Positions 61,991 to 64,000 of a DNA stretch of 64,000 bases are shown here, one piece after another. The position numbers were made by a program, and so were the translations under genes. The notes below the pieces were generated by a model, which saw only the letters and a program-made list of their open reading frames with translations, searched no databases and was not told the origin of the DNA. The first letter of the stretch is position 1. Each line of letters begins with the position of its first letter. Origin of the DNA: Ptiloglossa arizonensis (taxonomy: Eukaryota; Arthropoda; Insecta; Hymenoptera; Colletidae); NCBI RefSeq assembly GCF_051014685.1, contig NW_027479445.1:59351-123350 (forward strand), read 5' to 3'.

Positions 61991-64000
61991 CAAACTCCCA
62001 TATCTCGCGAACGGATTGTCCAAACCCAAAAATTCCTATTGCCTCTGAAAGTAGAAACTCGTACGAAAACAACGGTGTGTGTATTTTTTCCCAAGGCCAT
62101 TCTGGTTAAGCGTTTGGAGCAGCAGAAGTGCGAAAAATTTGTTGCCTTCTCAAGCATTTCCTAGCTTAAAATTCCCATATCTCGCGAACGGATTGACCAA
62201 ACCCAAAAATTCCTGCTGCATCTGAATGTAGAAACTCGCCCGATTACATCGGTATGTGTATTTTTTCCCTAGTCCATTCTGGTTAAGCGTTTGGAGCAGC
62301 AGAAATGCGAAAAATTTGTTGTCTTCTCAACCATTTCTTAGCTTCAAACTGCCACATCTCGCGTACGGATTGACCAAACCCAAAAACTCCTACTATTTCT
62401 GAAAGTAGAAACTCGTCCGATTACAACGGTATGTGTATTTTTTCCCTAGGCCATTCTGGTTAAGCGTTTGCAGCAGCAGAAGTGCGAAAAATTTGTTGCC
62501 TTCTCAACCATTTCTTAGCTTCAAACTCCCACATCTCGCGAACGGATTGACCAAACCCAAAAATTCCTATTGCGTCTGAAAGTAGAAAGTCGTACGATAA
62601 CAACGGTATGTGTATTTTTTCCCAAGGCCATTCTGGTTAAGCGTTTGGAGCAGCTGAAATGCGCAAAATTTGTTGCCTTCTCAGCCATTTCTTAGCTTCC
62701 AGCTCCCATATCTCGCGAACGGATTGACCAAACCCAAAAATTTCTATTACATATGAAAGTAGAAGCTCGTCCGATTGCAACGGTATGTGTATTTTTTCCC
62801 TAGGCCATTCTGGTTAAGCGTTTGGTGCAGCAGAAATGCGAAAAATTTGTTGTCTTCTCAACCATTTCTTAGCTTCAAACTCCCACATCTCGCGAACGGA
62901 TTGACCAAACCCAAAAATTCCTACTAAATCTGAAAGTAGAAAGTCGCCCGATTACAAAGGTATGTGTATTTTTTCACTAGGCCATTCTGATTAAGCGTTT
63001 GGACCAACAGAACTGCGAAAAATTTGTTGGCTTCTCAAGCATTTCTTAGCTTCAAACACCCACATCTCGCGAACGGATTGACCAAACCCAAAAATTCCTA
63101 TTGCGTCTGAAAGTAGAAACTCGTACGATAACAACGGTATGTGTATTTTTTCCCAAGGCCATTCTGGTTAAGCGTTTGGAGCAGCTGAAATGCGCAAAAT
63201 TTGTTGCCTACTCAACCATTTATTAGCTTCCAACTCCCATATCTCGCGAACGGATTGACCAAACCCAAAAATTTCTATTACATATGAAAGTAGAATCTCG
63301 CCCGATTACATCGGTGTGTGTATTTTTTCCCTAGTCCATTCTGGATAAGCGTTTGGAGCAGCAGAAATGCGAAAAATTTGTTGTCTTCTCAACCATTTCT
63401 TAGTTTCAAACTGCCACATCTCGCGAACGGATTGAACAAACCCAAAAATTCCTACTATATCTGAGAGTAGAAACTCGCCCGATTACAACAGTATGTGTAT
63501 TTTTTCCCTAGGCCATTCTGGTTAAGCGTTTGGAGCAGCAGAAGTGCGAAAAATTTGTTGCCTTCTCAACCATTTCTTAGCTTCAAACTCCCACATCTCG
63601 CGAACGGATTGACCAAACCCAAAAATTCCTACTACATCTGAATGTAGAAACTCGCCCGATTACAACGGTATGTGTATTTTTTCCCTAGGGCATTCTGGTT
63701 AAGCGTTTGGAGCAGCAGAAGTGCGAAAAATTTGTTGTCTTCTCAACCATTTCTTAGCTTCAAACTACCATATCTCGCGAACGGATTGTCCAAACCCAAA
63801 AATTCCTATTGCCTCTGAAAGTAGAAACTCGTACGAAAACAACGGTGTGTGTATTTTTTCCCAAGGCCATTCTGGTTAAGCGTTTGGAGCAGCAGAAGTG
63901 CGAAAAATTTGTTGCCTTCTCAAGCATTTCCTAGCTTAAAATTCCCATATCTCGCGAACGGATTGACCACACCCAAAAATTCCTGCTGCGTCTGAATGTA
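61991..64000 (+). repeat. Satellite monomers at right edge, 10-mer recurrence
   Basis: The rare word ctagcttaaaattccc occurs at 62161 and 63931, 1770 bp or ten monomers apart, in the same context (gtccaaaccc/cgtacgaaaac monomer before it). Between them are about ten mixed monomers. The array continues past the window end; no boundary with unique DNA is reached. Confidence 0.7.

Larger units (their letters stand above)
1..64000 (+). repeat. Satellite DNA array, ~177-bp monomer, ~361 copies
   Basis: The same monomer recurs without a break from the first to the last base, all copies in one orientation. Successive starts of the landmark aaaccc (1, 178, 354, 531, 708, 885, 1062) give periods of 176-177 bp. 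Length changes come mostly from the T run (five or six T) before ccctagg. Landmarks in order, counting that aaaccc as position 1: an A run and attcct (7-16), a small dyad (15-33), cgcccgattac (39-49), ggtatgtgtat (53-63), the T run and ccctagg (63-74), ggttaagcgtttgg (83-96), gcgaaaaatttg (109-120), ccttctcaaccatttcttag (124-143) and tctcgcgaacggattgacc (159-177). No unique sequence, gene or transposon interrupts it. A large, HOR-bearing satellite of nucleosome-plus-linker size is typical of eukaryotic centromeres or pericentromeres; that location is inferred. Family and species are not recognised. Confidence 0.97.

Noticed and set aside
1..64000. CRISPR array or other prokaryotic direct-repeat system
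   Set aside because: There are no unique spacers; the entire 177-bp unit is conserved. No cas or other gene is present.
1..64000. Inserted transposon, LTR element or inverted monomer block
   Set aside because: I read landmarks such as gcgaacgg and ggttaagcg in the same orientation throughout and found no break longer than small indels. A masked alignment could still reveal a short insertion I missed.
1..64000. Arabidopsis-type 178-bp centromere repeat or primate alpha satellite
   Set aside because: Only the monomer length is similar. The sequence landmarks do not match what I know of either family, so I leave species and family open.

Overview
The whole 64 kb window is one uninterrupted satellite DNA array. 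A monomer of about 177 bp is repeated head to tail roughly 361 times (64000/177), always in the same orientation. I see no protein-coding gene, tRNA, rRNA, transposon, CRISPR array or unique sequence anywhere. The open reading frames of 60-130 codons are translations of the repeat itself. Monomer size, array size and nested higher-order repeats (HORs) point to centromeric or pericentromeric heterochromatin of a eukaryote, from a long-read assembly. I do not recognise the satellite family and cannot name the species or kingdom. The monomer consensus is about 43% GC and is not CpG-depleted.

Layout. (A) 1-8133: a 15-monomer HOR of 2654 bp; copy 2 is enlarged by exactly nine monomers of rearranged sequence and copy 3 is truncated. 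(B) 8134-10355: transitional mosaic with a local two-monomer duplication. (C) 10356-28807: the most homogeneous part, a 14-monomer HOR (2474 bp) and its 13-monomer version (2297 bp); from 12654 they alternate as a 4771-bp super-repeat present twice in tandem, followed by 14-, 11- and about 12-monomer units. (D) 28808-34798: mosaic with 9-monomer (about 1591 bp) units. (E) 34799-42316: a displaced C unit followed by rearranged copies of D, so C-end plus D is duplicated at about 7.6-7.8 kb spacing. (F) 42317-46000: more diverged monomers with a 1239-bp (7-monomer) period. (G) 46000-64000: the most heterogeneous zone, with scattered 6-, 7-, 9- and 10-monomer duplications and a private subfamily. 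Homogeneity therefore falls from left to right, as expected when moving from a recently amplified core toward an older flank.

Within the monomer, three things deserve attention. A 17-bp stretch on the bottom strand resembles the mammalian CENP-B box (12/17 positions; 7/9 of the usual essential core) and is present in some monomer types and destroyed in others. A short dyad lies about 10 bp upstream of it. An intron-like GT...AG arrangement (90 bp) leaves an 87-bp remainder that is open in one frame. The first two fit a centromeric role by analogy; none is proven by sequence alone.
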